Below, piece after piece: positions 23,924 to 31,726 of a stretch of DNA of 64,000 bases (positions within the stretch are counted from its first letter, which is position 1; each line of letters begins with the position of its first letter). The translations under genes and the position numbers were made by a program. This DNA comes from Bacillota bacterium (GTDB taxonomy: Bacteria; Bacillota; Clostridia; Lachnospirales; Lachnospiraceae), in contig JAEYGZ010000034.1 in the NCBI GenBank assembly GCA_023409535.1, forward strand, positions 1 through 64,000. Direction: 5' to 3'. The notes beneath the pieces were generated by a model that was given only the letters and a program-made list of their open reading frames with translations, was not told the DNA's origin and searched no databases.

Positions 23924-24781
23924 ATGGAACGTTATCAGGAAATAGAAAGAAGTTTAATTACAAAGTATCGCAAGCCGTTATGGAAGAAATTCATTAACGG
24001 AGTCAATGATTATCAATTAATCCGGGAAGGCGATAAAATAGCAGTCTGCATCTCGGGCGGAAAGGATTCCATGCTCCTTGCCAAGCTCATGCAGGAGGTG
24101 CAGCGCCACGGTAAGATCCCCTTTGAGCTGGAATTCTTAGTGATGGACCCCGGTTATAATGAGATCAACCGCCAGACCATCATAAATAACGCAAAGCTGT
24201 TGGATATACCCATTAAGATATTTGAGACACAGATCTTTGATATTGTAGCTGAGGTGGATCAGTCCCCTTGTTATCTGTGTGCCAGGATGCGCAGAGGTTA
24301 TCTGTACAAGAATGCACAAGCGCTGGGCTGCAATAAGATAGCCCTGGGACATCATTTTGACGATGTGATTGAGACCATATTAATGGGAATGCTCTATGGC
24401 GGTCAGATCCAGACGATGATGCCGAAGCTCCATAGTACCAATCATCCGGGGATGCAGCTGATCCGGCCCATGTATCTGGTGAAGGAGGCGGATATTCTTG
24501 CCTGGAAGCAATATCACGGCTTACAGTTTATCCAGTGTGCCTGCCGGTTTACCGAGAATTGCACCCTGTGTGATAATGGGGGCGGCGGTTCCAAGCGCCA
24601 GGAGATGAAAACTCTGATCAAGAAATTCCGTCAGACAAACCCAAGCATCGACAGCAATATCTTTCGCAGTGTGCATGACGTAAATCTGACTACAATCATC
24701 GGATATCATGATAAGGAAAAGACATATAATTTCCTGGATGATTATGATTCTAAGGCAGCAGTATTTACGGAAGCGGATTAA
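23924..24781 (+). CDS. TtcA-like PP-loop ATPase (tRNA thiolation)
   Basis: A 285-residue member of the TtcA/TtuA group. The PP-loop motif SGGKDS is at 44-49, the CxxC pair C116/C119 is in CYLC, and further cysteines C205, C207, C213 and C216 are near the C-terminus ('CACRFTENCTLC'). TtcA adenylates and 2-thiolates cytidine 32 of tRNA using an Fe-S cluster; the four C-terminal cysteines are more than the classical enzyme needs and may bind a cluster or zinc. Co-transcribed with the cysteine desulfurase, its likely sulfur donor. Confidence 0.85.
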   Translation: MERYQEIERSLITKYRKPLWKKFINGVNDYQLIREGDKIAVCISGGKDSMLLAKLMQEVQRHGKIPFELEFLVMDPGYNEINRQTIINNAKLLDIPIKIFETQIFDIVAEVDQSPCYLCARMRRGYLYKNAQALGCNKIALGHHFDDVIETILMGMLYGGQIQTMMPKLHSTNHPGMQLIRPMYLVKEADILAWKQYHGLQFIQCACRFTENCTLCDNGGGGSKRQEMKTLIKKFRQTNPSIDSNIFRSVHDVNLTTIIGYHDKEKTYNFLDDYDSKAAVFTEAD

Positions 24782-24817
24782 AAGTAGAATGAATTGTATG
24801 ATATAATGCAAAAATAG

Positions 24818-24868
24818 AGGTGCTGTAAGGCTGCTTTGCGGGTGCATGAAGCGTTCTTTACAACACCT
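24818..24868 (+). terminator. Terminator of the desulfurase-TtcA operon
   Basis: AGGTGCTGTAA pairs with TTACAACACCT (one mismatch) around a 29-nt loop, followed by GTTTTC. Confidence 0.55.
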
Positions 24869-24974
24869 GTTTTCATTCACGAAAGAAAAACTTAATCAAT
24901 TTTTAATTGGAAATATTCATAGTTTATAGTATGATTAGTGTGAATTATAAAAGGCATAATTCAAACCTAAAAAT

Positions 24975-25058
24975 GAAAGGCGGTTTTGATTCAGGTGTCA
25001 TAAGCAGGATTGATTGAATCAGAGGGATATGTGTATATTGACCTGGACTCGCCTTTTC
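24975..25058 (+). ncRNA. Candidate structured leader RNA
   Basis: An outer stem GAAAGGCG (24975-24982) with CGCCTTTTC (25050-25058, one bulge) encloses a perfect inner stem TGATTCA (24987-24993) with TGAATCA (25015-25021). It lies 54 bp upstream of the zinc-ribbon membrane protein start, in a 330-bp interval with no other gene. The closing strand runs into CTTTTCTG, so it could act as a weak terminator. I do not recognise a known riboswitch class. Confidence 0.35.
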
Positions 25059-25111
25059 TGCAAATGGTAAGTGACAACAGCTTTCAGAAATAAATAATAC
25101 GGGGGAATTTT

Positions 25112-25504
25112 ATGAATCGATTTCGTAATTTCATGTATGGAAGATATGGTTTTGATCAATTTACCAGAGCATTGATTATCTGTGCTTTGGTCTTATCAAT
25201 ACTAATGAATTTAACACGTATCAGCTGGCTGATTCTGATTGCATACCTGCCGTTTATTTACGCATTGTTCCGGGTATTTTCAAAGGATATTCAAAGAAGA
25301 ACCCAGGAGAACATGGCGTATATGAGAATTACAGGTAAGCTTCGTAATCAGTTTGTCCATTTGAAATTATACCTGGTTGGTACGAAAACACATAAATATT
25401 ACAAATGTGCGCACTGCAAGCAGATGATTCGTGTTCCCCGCGGCAAGGGCAGGATTTCCATCAGCTGTCCCAAATGCAGGAAGGAGTTTATACGGAGAAC
25501 ATGA
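25112..25504 (+). CDS. Small membrane protein with C-terminal zinc ribbon
   Basis: A 130-residue protein. Two adjacent hydrophobic segments (about 19-33 and 38-54) are followed by a basic linker and a four-cysteine zinc ribbon: CAHCKQMIRVPRGKGRISISC followed by PKC (the CxxC...CxxC pattern, from about residue 99). Membrane-anchored zinc ribbons of this type are common and functionally unassigned. The ATG follows GGGGG. Its stop overlaps the next gene's start (ATGA), so the two are coupled. Confidence 0.75.
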   Translation: MNRFRNFMYGRYGFDQFTRALIICALVLSILMNLTRISWLILIAYLPFIYALFRVFSKDIQRRTQENMAYMRITGKLRNQFVHLKLYLVGTKTHKYYKCAHCKQMIRVPRGKGRISISCPKCRKEFIRRT

Positions 25505-25986
25505 GAAGTATCGGAACTATCATTGATGCAATGATTGAATATTACGGAACGGATGCCGGAAGAATACAGCATTTCCTGAAGGTTTATGCCTTTGCGAAAG
25601 CAATTGGAGAAAGGGAAGGGCTTGACCCAAAGACACAGGAGCTTCTTGAGGCAGCAGCGGTGGTTCATGATATCGGTATCAAGGTCAGCGAAGAGAAGTA
25701 CCATAGCAGTGCGGGCAGTTATCAGCAGCTGGAAGGCCCGCCGGTTGCTAAGGATATGCTTACGGAACTGGGGTATGAGGACAGCTTTACCCAGCGGGTG
25801 TGCTATCTGGTGGGACATCATCATACCTATACCAACATAGAAGGTCTGGATTATCAGATCCTGGTGGAAGCAGATTTTCTGGTGAACATCTATGAGGATG
25901 GGATGGGTAAGAAGGAAGTCGAAAGTATTCGGAGTAAAATATTCCGGACACAAGCCGGTATCCGGTTTCTCGACCTGATGTTCTAA
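25501..25986 (+). CDS. HD domain phosphohydrolase
   Basis: A 161-residue HD superfamily protein. The metal-binding HD pair is in VVHDIGIK, with further histidines in LVGHHHTY, the usual second and third metal ligands. The ATG overlaps the zinc-ribbon gene's stop by 4 bp and follows AAGGAG; a longer upstream extension in the same frame overlaps that gene heavily and is unlikely. HD proteins of this size hydrolyse nucleotides or other phosphoesters; substrate unknown. Confidence 0.85.
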   Translation: MRSIGTIIDAMIEYYGTDAGRIQHFLKVYAFAKAIGEREGLDPKTQELLEAAAVVHDIGIKVSEEKYHSSAGSYQQLEGPPVAKDMLTELGYEDSFTQRVCYLVGHHHTYTNIEGLDYQILVEADFLVNIYEDGMGKKEVESIRSKIFRTQAGIRFLDLMF

Positions 25987-26044
25987 ATCGCACGGATAGC
26001 TGATTGGTTATTATAATTATGATATATGATGGAAGGTGTATTGA

Positions 26045-27442
26045 TTGAATAGTATAGTTACTTACAGGACTAAGAATGAAAATATAATTCGTTACATAAC
26101 CAAAGGCTTAATAACCACGCTGTTATTGGCCTTGTTTGTGGTGCTGAAAAGCTCTCCGGCCCAGGCAGAGGAAACAGACAGGAAGCTGTATGGCATCTTA
26201 ACAGCAGATGCAAAGGGCGGATATACCTTTTACGACTTGAATGACAATACCGACGGGACGGCATCCATAGAGGTGACGGAGGAGGGCAATGTAATGGTAC
26301 CCTTGCAGGAGCTTGCAGCAAAGATACCGGGGTTGACCTATCAATATGACAGCAAGAAGAAAACTGCTGCGGTGACCAATACCAATAACGGGAAGAAGAT
26401 CGTCTACACCAGGGACAGCAAATCGCTTCGCTATTATTCCTCCTCCAAAGCAAAGGCTGTGAAGAAGAGTATGGTTTATCAGATGTATCTCTCCCAGGAG
26501 AGCGGGGCGGTTATGGTTCATATGCAGTCCTTAAAATGGGTGATGGGTACTGCCGGAGGTTTTGTATATTATAATAGCAACAGCCCGCAGCTTCAAGGGA
26601 AAGGCTATGATATCGCTGTCTACAGCGGACTGCTCCAATATAATTCCTTTCAAGCAATCAGCGCGCTTCCGGACGCACCCAAGGTATATGGGATATCCTC
26701 TGTTACAAAGGTCACAATCCCGGAGGGGTATTCCGTATCACAGATCTTTGATCTTTTGGTAAAGAAGGGAGTCTGTGCATCGACCCAGGGATTATATGAT
26801 GCCATGGATAATTATGAGTTCGATCTGAGCAGATATCCTCTCTATGCAGCAATAGCAGAGAAAGAGGAGCGCTGCTTTAAGCTGGAAGGCTACCTGTTCC
26901 CGGATACCTATGAGTTCTATCTGTTGAGTAAACCACAGGATGTGATCGGCAAATTCCTTCGCAATGCAGAAGCGAAGATAACGGAAGCCGACCGGCAGAA
27001 GGCACAGGAGCTGGGATACAGTGTGGATGAGATTATTACCATTGCCTCCATGATCGAGAAGGAAACTGCCGACCCTGCGATAATGCCTGACATCGCTTCG
27101 GTTATATATAACCGTCTGAATATCGGAATGCGGCTCCAGCTGGATTGCTCCATCAATTATGTGGAGCGCTATGTCAAGCCTTATATCAGCGGTGATATTA
27201 ACCGGTATAATTCCTATTACAATACCTACAAAAGTGCTGCATTACCGGCAGGTCCGATCAGCAATCCGGGCAGAGCAGCTATCCAGGCAGCCTTAAACCC
27301 GTCGGTTACAGATTATCTATACTTTTATAGTGATAAAACAAAAGAATATCACTTCTCCAAAGAATATGTGAACCCAAAAGCTCAGGATCAAACGGATACT
27401 CCGGTTCCAGAAAGTGCTGAAGGCGAAGATATTAATCAATAA
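26045..27442 (+). CDS. mltG: MltG-like endolytic transglycosylase with extra N-terminal domain
   Basis: A 465-residue membrane-anchored protein starting at TTG after GGAAGGTG. A transmembrane anchor (about 19-38) is followed by a ~150-residue beta-rich region (43-190; 'MVPLQELAAKIPG', 'MVHMQSLKWVMG') resembling copper amine oxidase N-terminal stalk domains. The YceG/MltG catalytic domain follows from about 215: 'LEGYLFPDTYEF' (280-291), catalytic E338 in IASMIEKET, and 'ASVIYNRLNIGMRLQLD'. MltG cuts nascent peptidoglycan and sets glycan strand length. The LysM domain found in many homologues is replaced here by the stalk-like region. Confidence 0.88.
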   Translation: MNSIVTYRTKNENIIRYITKGLITTLLLALFVVLKSSPAQAEETDRKLYGILTADAKGGYTFYDLNDNTDGTASIEVTEEGNVMVPLQELAAKIPGLTYQYDSKKKTAAVTNTNNGKKIVYTRDSKSLRYYSSSKAKAVKKSMVYQMYLSQESGAVMVHMQSLKWVMGTAGGFVYYNSNSPQLQGKGYDIAVYSGLLQYNSFQAISALPDAPKVYGISSVTKVTIPEGYSVSQIFDLLVKKGVCASTQGLYDAMDNYEFDLSRYPLYAAIAEKEERCFKLEGYLFPDTYEFYLLSKPQDVIGKFLRNAEAKITEADRQKAQELGYSVDEIITIASMIEKETADPAIMPDIASVIYNRLNIGMRLQLDCSINYVERYVKPYISGDINRYNSYYNTYKSAALPAGPISNPGRAAIQAALNPSVTDYLYFYSDKTKEYHFSKEYVNPKAQDQTDTPVPESAEGEDINQ

Positions 27443-27511
27443 TATTAGTTTAAGTCATTACATGGATAAACAGGAATGAGCGGACACTTTGGCTGTAATG
27501 GAGAATATAGA

Positions 27512-28045
27512 ATGAAAATCGAGACAAAGGATTTGATTATCCGCAATTTTGAGTTGAGAGATGAAAATGATCTGTGTGAATATATGCTGCAGCGTGTCAA
27601 TGTCGAATTTGAAGCGTATCCGGATTTTACTCAGCAGAAAGCGAAACATGAGATTGAATATAGAGCACAAAGCGATGAATTCTATGCAATTGAGTTAAAA
27701 AACGAGTATAAGGTTATCGGAAATATTTATCTGGGTAAGAGAGATTTTAATGCAAGAGAACTGGGATATGTATTAAATGAGAATTATCAGCACAGAGGCT
27801 ATGGCAGTGATGCCTGCAAAGCGGTGATAGAGTATATGTTTCAACAAGGTGTTCATCGAATTTATGCGGAGTGTGCTCCTCAAAACACACCCTCCTGGAA
27901 GCTGATGGAGAAGATCGGAATGAACAGGGAAGCACATTTTAGAAACAATGTTTCCTTCCATAAAGACGCGAACGGTTACCCTGTCTATTGGGACACTTAT
28001 GTATATGCAGTCTTAAACCCGTATGAAGAAATTAACGTCCACTGA
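27512..28045 (+). CDS. GNAT family N-acetyltransferase (RimJ/RimL type)
   Basis: A 177-residue acetyltransferase with 'IRNFELRDENDLCEY' at the N-terminus, acetyl-CoA motif A 'LNENYQHRGYGSDACKAVIEYMF', and the 'NTPSWKLMEKIGMNREAHF' segment typical of RimJ/RimL-like enzymes. ATG 27512 is preferred over 27476 because GGAG lies 8 bp before it. Substrate unknown; candidates are small amines or protein N-termini. It stands alone and converges with the ABC-F gene. Confidence 0.87.
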   Translation: MKIETKDLIIRNFELRDENDLCEYMLQRVNVEFEAYPDFTQQKAKHEIEYRAQSDEFYAIELKNEYKVIGNIYLGKRDFNARELGYVLNENYQHRGYGSDACKAVIEYMFQQGVHRIYAECAPQNTPSWKLMEKIGMNREAHFRNNVSFHKDANGYPVYWDTYVYAVLNPYEEINVH

Positions 28046-28067
28046 TTAATTTGTAAAAGCACATGAA

Positions 28068-28114
28068 AAGTCCGCAGCAGAATGACATCATTGGTGTCAA
28101 ACCGCTGCGGACTT
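28068..28114. terminator. Terminator between GNAT and ABC-F genes
   Basis: AAGTCCGCAGC / GCTGCGGACTT, with an inner TGACA/TGTCA pair in the loop, followed by ATTTCTT. It serves convergent transcripts. Confidence 0.75.
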
Positions 28115-28165
28115 ATTTCTTGGCATCAATTATTTCTTGGCATCAATTATTTCTTGGTATTAATT
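28115..28165. repeat. Three tandem 17-bp repeats
   Basis: ATTTCTTGGCATCAATT occurs twice exactly (28115-28131, 28132-28148) and a third time with two changes (28149-28165). The array fills the gap between the terminator and the ABC-F stop codon. Confidence 0.8.
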
Positions 28166-29717
28166 ATCTTTTGGTTGTCCATTTGGTGCAGTCCCATACC
28201 TGGGTAGCCACATCCGCGTAGAATTCCGGCTCATGACAGATCAACAGGATGCTTCCCTTATATGCCTTCAGAGCACGCTTCAGCTCTTCCTTGGCATCCG
28301 CATCCAGGTGGTTCGTAGGCTCGTCCAGAAGCAGGAGGTTGGTTTCCCGGTTGATTAACTTACACAGGCGAACCTTCGCCTGCTCGCCGCCGCTGAGTAC
28401 CCTGACCTGACTTTCGATGTGCTTTGTGGTCAAACCGCATTTGGCCAAAGCAGAACGCACCTCATACTGGGTATAACCGGGGAATTCCTTCCACAGCTCC
28501 TCTATACAGGTGGTGGTGTTGCCCGGTGCCATTTCCTGTTCAAAGTAGCCGATACTGAGATAATCCCCTAAGTTAACCTTGCCGGTCAGGGAAGGGATTA
28601 ATCCGAGGATGCTTTTTAACAGGGTAGTTTTTCCGATACCGTTTGCGCCAACCAGAACAATCTTATCTCCGCGTTCCATGGAGAGGGTTAAGGAGGAGGA
28701 GAGAGGGCTGTCGTAGCCGATGACCAGATCCTCTGTCTGAAAGATATATCTGCCTGCAGCACGGGCTTCCTTGAAGTTAAACTCCGGCTTCGGTTTCTCC
28801 CTGGCCAACTCGATGACCTCCATTTTATCCAGCTTCTTCTGACGGGACATAGCCATATTTCTGGTGGAAACACGTGCCTTATTCCGCGCTACGAAATCCT
28901 CCAGTTCTTCAATTTCCTTCTGCTGTCTGTTGTAAGCTGCCTCCAGCTGACGCTTCTTCATCTCATATACTTCCTGGAATTTATCATAATCCCCGACATA
29001 GCGGTTAAGCTCCTGGTTCTCCATATGATAAATGATGTTAATGACACTGTTTAAGAAGGGAATATCATGGGAGATGAGAATAAAAGCATTCTCATATTCG
29101 TTCAGATACCGCTTCAGCCATTCGATATGCTGGACGTCCAGGTAATTCGTAGGCTCATCCAACAGCAGGATATCGGGCTTCTCAAGCAATAGCTTTCCTA
29201 GCAGAAGCTTTGTTCTCTGACCGCCGCTCAGATCCGTAACGTCACAGTCCAGACCGATATCCTCCAGTCCCAGGGCATGTCCGATTTCCTCCACCTTGCT
29301 GTCGATATTATAAAAATCATGCATCATCAGCAGATCCTGTATGGTTCCCAGCTCTTCAATCATATCATTCAGGGCATCACCCTCAGCTTCCCCCATGGTG
29401 TCGCAGATCCGGTTCATCTTTTCTTCCAGTTCAAACAGATAGGAAAAGGCGGATTGAAGCACACTGCGAAGGGTCATACCCTTCTCCAGAACCGCATGCT
29501 GGTCCAGATAACCCACACGCACATGCTTGGACCACTCCACCTTGCCTTCATCGGGCATCAGCTTACCGGTTACGATATTCATAAAGGTGGACTTTCCTTC
29601 TCCGTTGGCACCGATCAGGCCGATATGCTCTCCCTTCAGCAGACGGAAGGACACATCTCGGAAGATTGCGCGGTCGCCAAATCCATGGCTCAGATTTGTT
29701 ACATTTAATATACTCAT
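28164..29717 (-). CDS. ABC-F family ATPase (YbiT/YkpA-like)
   Basis: A 517-residue soluble protein with two ABC domains and no membrane segment. Domain 1 has Walker A GANGEGKST (36-44), LSGGQ and 'LLLDEPTNYLD'; a charged linker (about 235-315, 'KKRQLEAAYNRQQKEIEELEDF') is the P-site tRNA interaction motif region; domain 2 has GANGIGKTT, 'VLSGGEQAKVRL' and 'LLLDEPTNHLD'. ABC-F proteins act on the ribosome as translation factors or antibiotic-resistance factors. The short linker and absence of a C-terminal extension suit the housekeeping YbiT/YkpA group rather than a resistance factor. Confidence 0.9.
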   Translation of the reverse strand: MSILNVTNLSHGFGDRAIFRDVSFRLLKGEHIGLIGANGEGKSTFMNIVTGKLMPDEGKVEWSKHVRVGYLDQHAVLEKGMTLRSVLQSAFSYLFELEEKMNRICDTMGEAEGDALNDMIEELGTIQDLLMMHDFYNIDSKVEEIGHALGLEDIGLDCDVTDLSGGQRTKLLLGKLLLEKPDILLLDEPTNYLDVQHIEWLKRYLNEYENAFILISHDIPFLNSVINIIYHMENQELNRYVGDYDKFQEVYEMKKRQLEAAYNRQQKEIEELEDFVARNKARVSTRNMAMSRQKKLDKMEVIELAREKPKPEFNFKEARAAGRYIFQTEDLVIGYDSPLSSSLTLSMERGDKIVLVGANGIGKTTLLKSILGLIPSLTGKVNLGDYLSIGYFEQEMAPGNTTTCIEELWKEFPGYTQYEVRSALAKCGLTTKHIESQVRVLSGGEQAKVRLCKLINRETNLLLLDEPTNHLDADAKEELKRALKAYKGSILLICHEPEFYADVATQVWDCTKWTTKR

Positions 29718-29825
29718 ATCGTTCTCCGTTTCTAGATTTGTTTTATGGAAAGCTTCTGACCTCAGACATAAGCTTTTATTTTAAATAGACACTGCAATTT
29801 CTAATTTTACATGATTCGGAGTGAT

Positions 29826-29908
29826 ATTTCAATTCCAATATTGAAATCCTAAAGGTTAGGAACACATTCCGGTACACGACATATTTCTCTATGTGTCAGT
29901 ATACCGGA
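29826..29908. repeat. Two inverted repeats in the divergent ABC-F/gtrA region
   Basis: ATTTCAAT-N6-ATTGAAAT (29826-29847) is a perfect 8-bp pair. Further on, TCCGGTA (29868-29874) with TACCGGA (29902-29908) encloses an imperfect GACATAT/ATGTGTC pair. They sit in the ~290-bp interval between divergent genes and may be operators or a terminator remnant. Confidence 0.45.
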
Positions 29909-30005
29909 TTGGAAGAAATTGATTACCACTGGATAAATTGATTGGTTGGTGTTATAATCACTTTTGGTATGAGTATCATAGGAAATGAATGGCAGGAGGC
30001 CAAAT

Positions 30006-30461
30006 ATGGACAAGGTTCGGGTTAAGAAAAAAATAGTCGGATTAATGAAAAAGGTTGTGAATCGGGAGACGATTACCTACATCATTGCCGGAGTACTCAC
30101 TACCCTTGTGAACTTTGTAAGTTATGAGGGACTCTACCGGCTGGGACTGTCCAATCTGACGGCGAACGCCTGCGCCTGGGTTATTGCGGTGACCTTTGCG
30201 TATTTCGTCAATAAGAAAAATGTTTTTGTATCAAGAAGCGCCAATGTAAAGGATGAAGCGACCATGGTATCTAAATTCTTCGGAGCAAGAATTATTACTT
30301 TGGTGGTAGAGCAGCTGGGAATGTATGTATTCGTCAACCAGCTTGGTTTCTACCGGCTTGCTGTTAAGGTGGGGCTTGCGGTAATTGTTACGATTTTAAA
30401 TTACCTGTTCAGCAAGCTTTATATTTTTGGCGGAAAGAAAGTGGAAATGGAGAAGGAATGA
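30006..30461 (+). CDS. GtrA-like membrane protein
   Basis: A 151-residue protein with four hydrophobic segments (roughly 22-42, 49-68, 87-107 and 114-133), typical of the GtrA/DPMS-associated family: 'YIIAGVLTTLVNFVSYEGLYRLGL', 'NKKNVFVS'. GtrA proteins are thought to help move lipid-linked sugars across the membrane. ATG 30006 follows GGAGG; an earlier ATG at 29985 lacks one. Its stop overlaps the next start (ATGA). No glycosyltransferase is adjacent, so its link to surface glycosylation is only by family. Confidence 0.85.
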   Translation: MDKVRVKKKIVGLMKKVVNRETITYIIAGVLTTLVNFVSYEGLYRLGLSNLTANACAWVIAVTFAYFVNKKNVFVSRSANVKDEATMVSKFFGARIITLVVEQLGMYVFVNQLGFYRLAVKVGLAVIVTILNYLFSKLYIFGGKKVEMEKE

Positions 30462-31666
30462 GTAAAGAAAAAGCAATTGTAAAGATAAAAAAAGGAGAAG
30501 GCAGAAGCTTAAAAAGCGGCGGACTCTGGATTTATGACAATGAGATAGACAAAATTACCGGGGAATTTGTGGATGGAGATCTGGTATATGTGCATGACTT
30601 TGATGATTTTTATCTGGGTTGTGGATTTATTAATACCAAATCAAAGATTACAGTCAGAGTGATGTCAAGAGTAAAAGGCCAGGAAATCGATCAGGATTTC
30701 TTGGCACTGCGTGTGAAAACTGCCTGGGAATACCGTAAAGCGACCGTAGATACCGGAAGCTGCCGCATTCTCTTTGGGGAAGCAGATTTTCTGCCCGGTC
30801 TGGTAATTGATAAATTCTCTGAGGTTCTTGTGGTGCAGTCTTTGGCCTTGGGAATCGACCGTATGAAGAATACAATTATTGAGCTGTTAAAGGAACTGCT
30901 AAAGCAGGACGGTATTGTGATACGGGGTGTTTATGAACGAAGTGACGCCAAGGTTCGTATGAATGAGGGAATGGAGCGGGTGAAGGGCTTTCTGGGAGAC
31001 CCCTTTGATACCAAGGTTGAGATTGTTGAAAATGGTGTAAAATATCTGGTGGATGTGGCAGAAGGACAAAAGACAGGCTTCTTCCTGGATCAGAAATATA
31101 ACCGTGCCGCAGTTGCAAGGCTGTGTCAGGGAGCCAGAGTTTTAGACTGCTTTACCCATACCGGTTCCTTCGCATTAAATGCCGGTAAAGGCGGTGCAAG
31201 AGAGGTAATCGGTGTGGATGCCTCTGATCTGGGTGTGGCACAGGCAGCAGAAAATGCTGTCCTGAACGGATTATCTGACAAGGTTAAGTTTATCACGGCG
31301 GATGTATTTGAGCTGCTTCCGGAATACGAGAAGAAGGGAGAACTGTTCGATGTGGTTATTCTGGACCCGCCGGCTTTTACGAAATCAAAGAATTCCGTGA
31401 AAAATGCAATCAAGGGTTATCGTGAGATTAATCTGCGGGCAATGAAGCTGGTGAAGGACGGAGGCTATCTTGCCACCTGCTCCTGTTCTCATTTTATGAC
31501 ACCGGAGCTCTTTACCGAAACCATCGGACAGGCAGCAAGGAATGTGAAAAAGCGCATCCGCCAGGTGGAATACCGGACTCAGGCACCGGATCATCCCATC
31601 CTCTGGGCAGCAGAGGAATCCTACTACTTGAAGTTTTTTATCTTTCAGGTAGTGAACGAAAAATAA
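30458..31666 (+). CDS. Class I rRNA large subunit methyltransferase (RlmI-like)
   Basis: A 402-residue SAM-dependent methyltransferase. An N-terminal PUA domain (1-80, 'KKGEGRSLKSGGLWIYDNEI') binds RNA; a central beta-hairpin region and a Rossmann domain follow, with SAM motif I 'VLDCFTHTGSFALNAG' near 227-242 and the catalytic-site motif ILDPPAF near 300-306. RlmI methylates C5 of a 23S rRNA cytosine. It overlaps gtrA by 4 bp. The NPPxY-type motif is DPPAF, as in the RlmI/RlmK group. Confidence 0.9.
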   Translation: MSKEKAIVKIKKGEGRSLKSGGLWIYDNEIDKITGEFVDGDLVYVHDFDDFYLGCGFINTKSKITVRVMSRVKGQEIDQDFLALRVKTAWEYRKATVDTGSCRILFGEADFLPGLVIDKFSEVLVVQSLALGIDRMKNTIIELLKELLKQDGIVIRGVYERSDAKVRMNEGMERVKGFLGDPFDTKVEIVENGVKYLVDVAEGQKTGFFLDQKYNRAAVARLCQGARVLDCFTHTGSFALNAGKGGAREVIGVDASDLGVAQAAENAVLNGLSDKVKFITADVFELLPEYEKKGELFDVVILDPPAFTKSKNSVKNAIKGYREINLRAMKLVKDGGYLATCSCSHFMTPELFTETIGQAARNVKKRIRQVEYRTQAPDHPILWAAEESYYLKFFIFQVVNEK

Positions 31667-31726
31667 AGGATACACATTAGCAAAAGAGAAACGTCTGTAA
31701 GGCTGCAGGAAAGACAGGTGGTTCAA

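Noticed and set aside
28115..28165. CRISPR-like repeat array
   Set aside because: The 17-bp units are directly abutting with no spacers and no cas genes are present.
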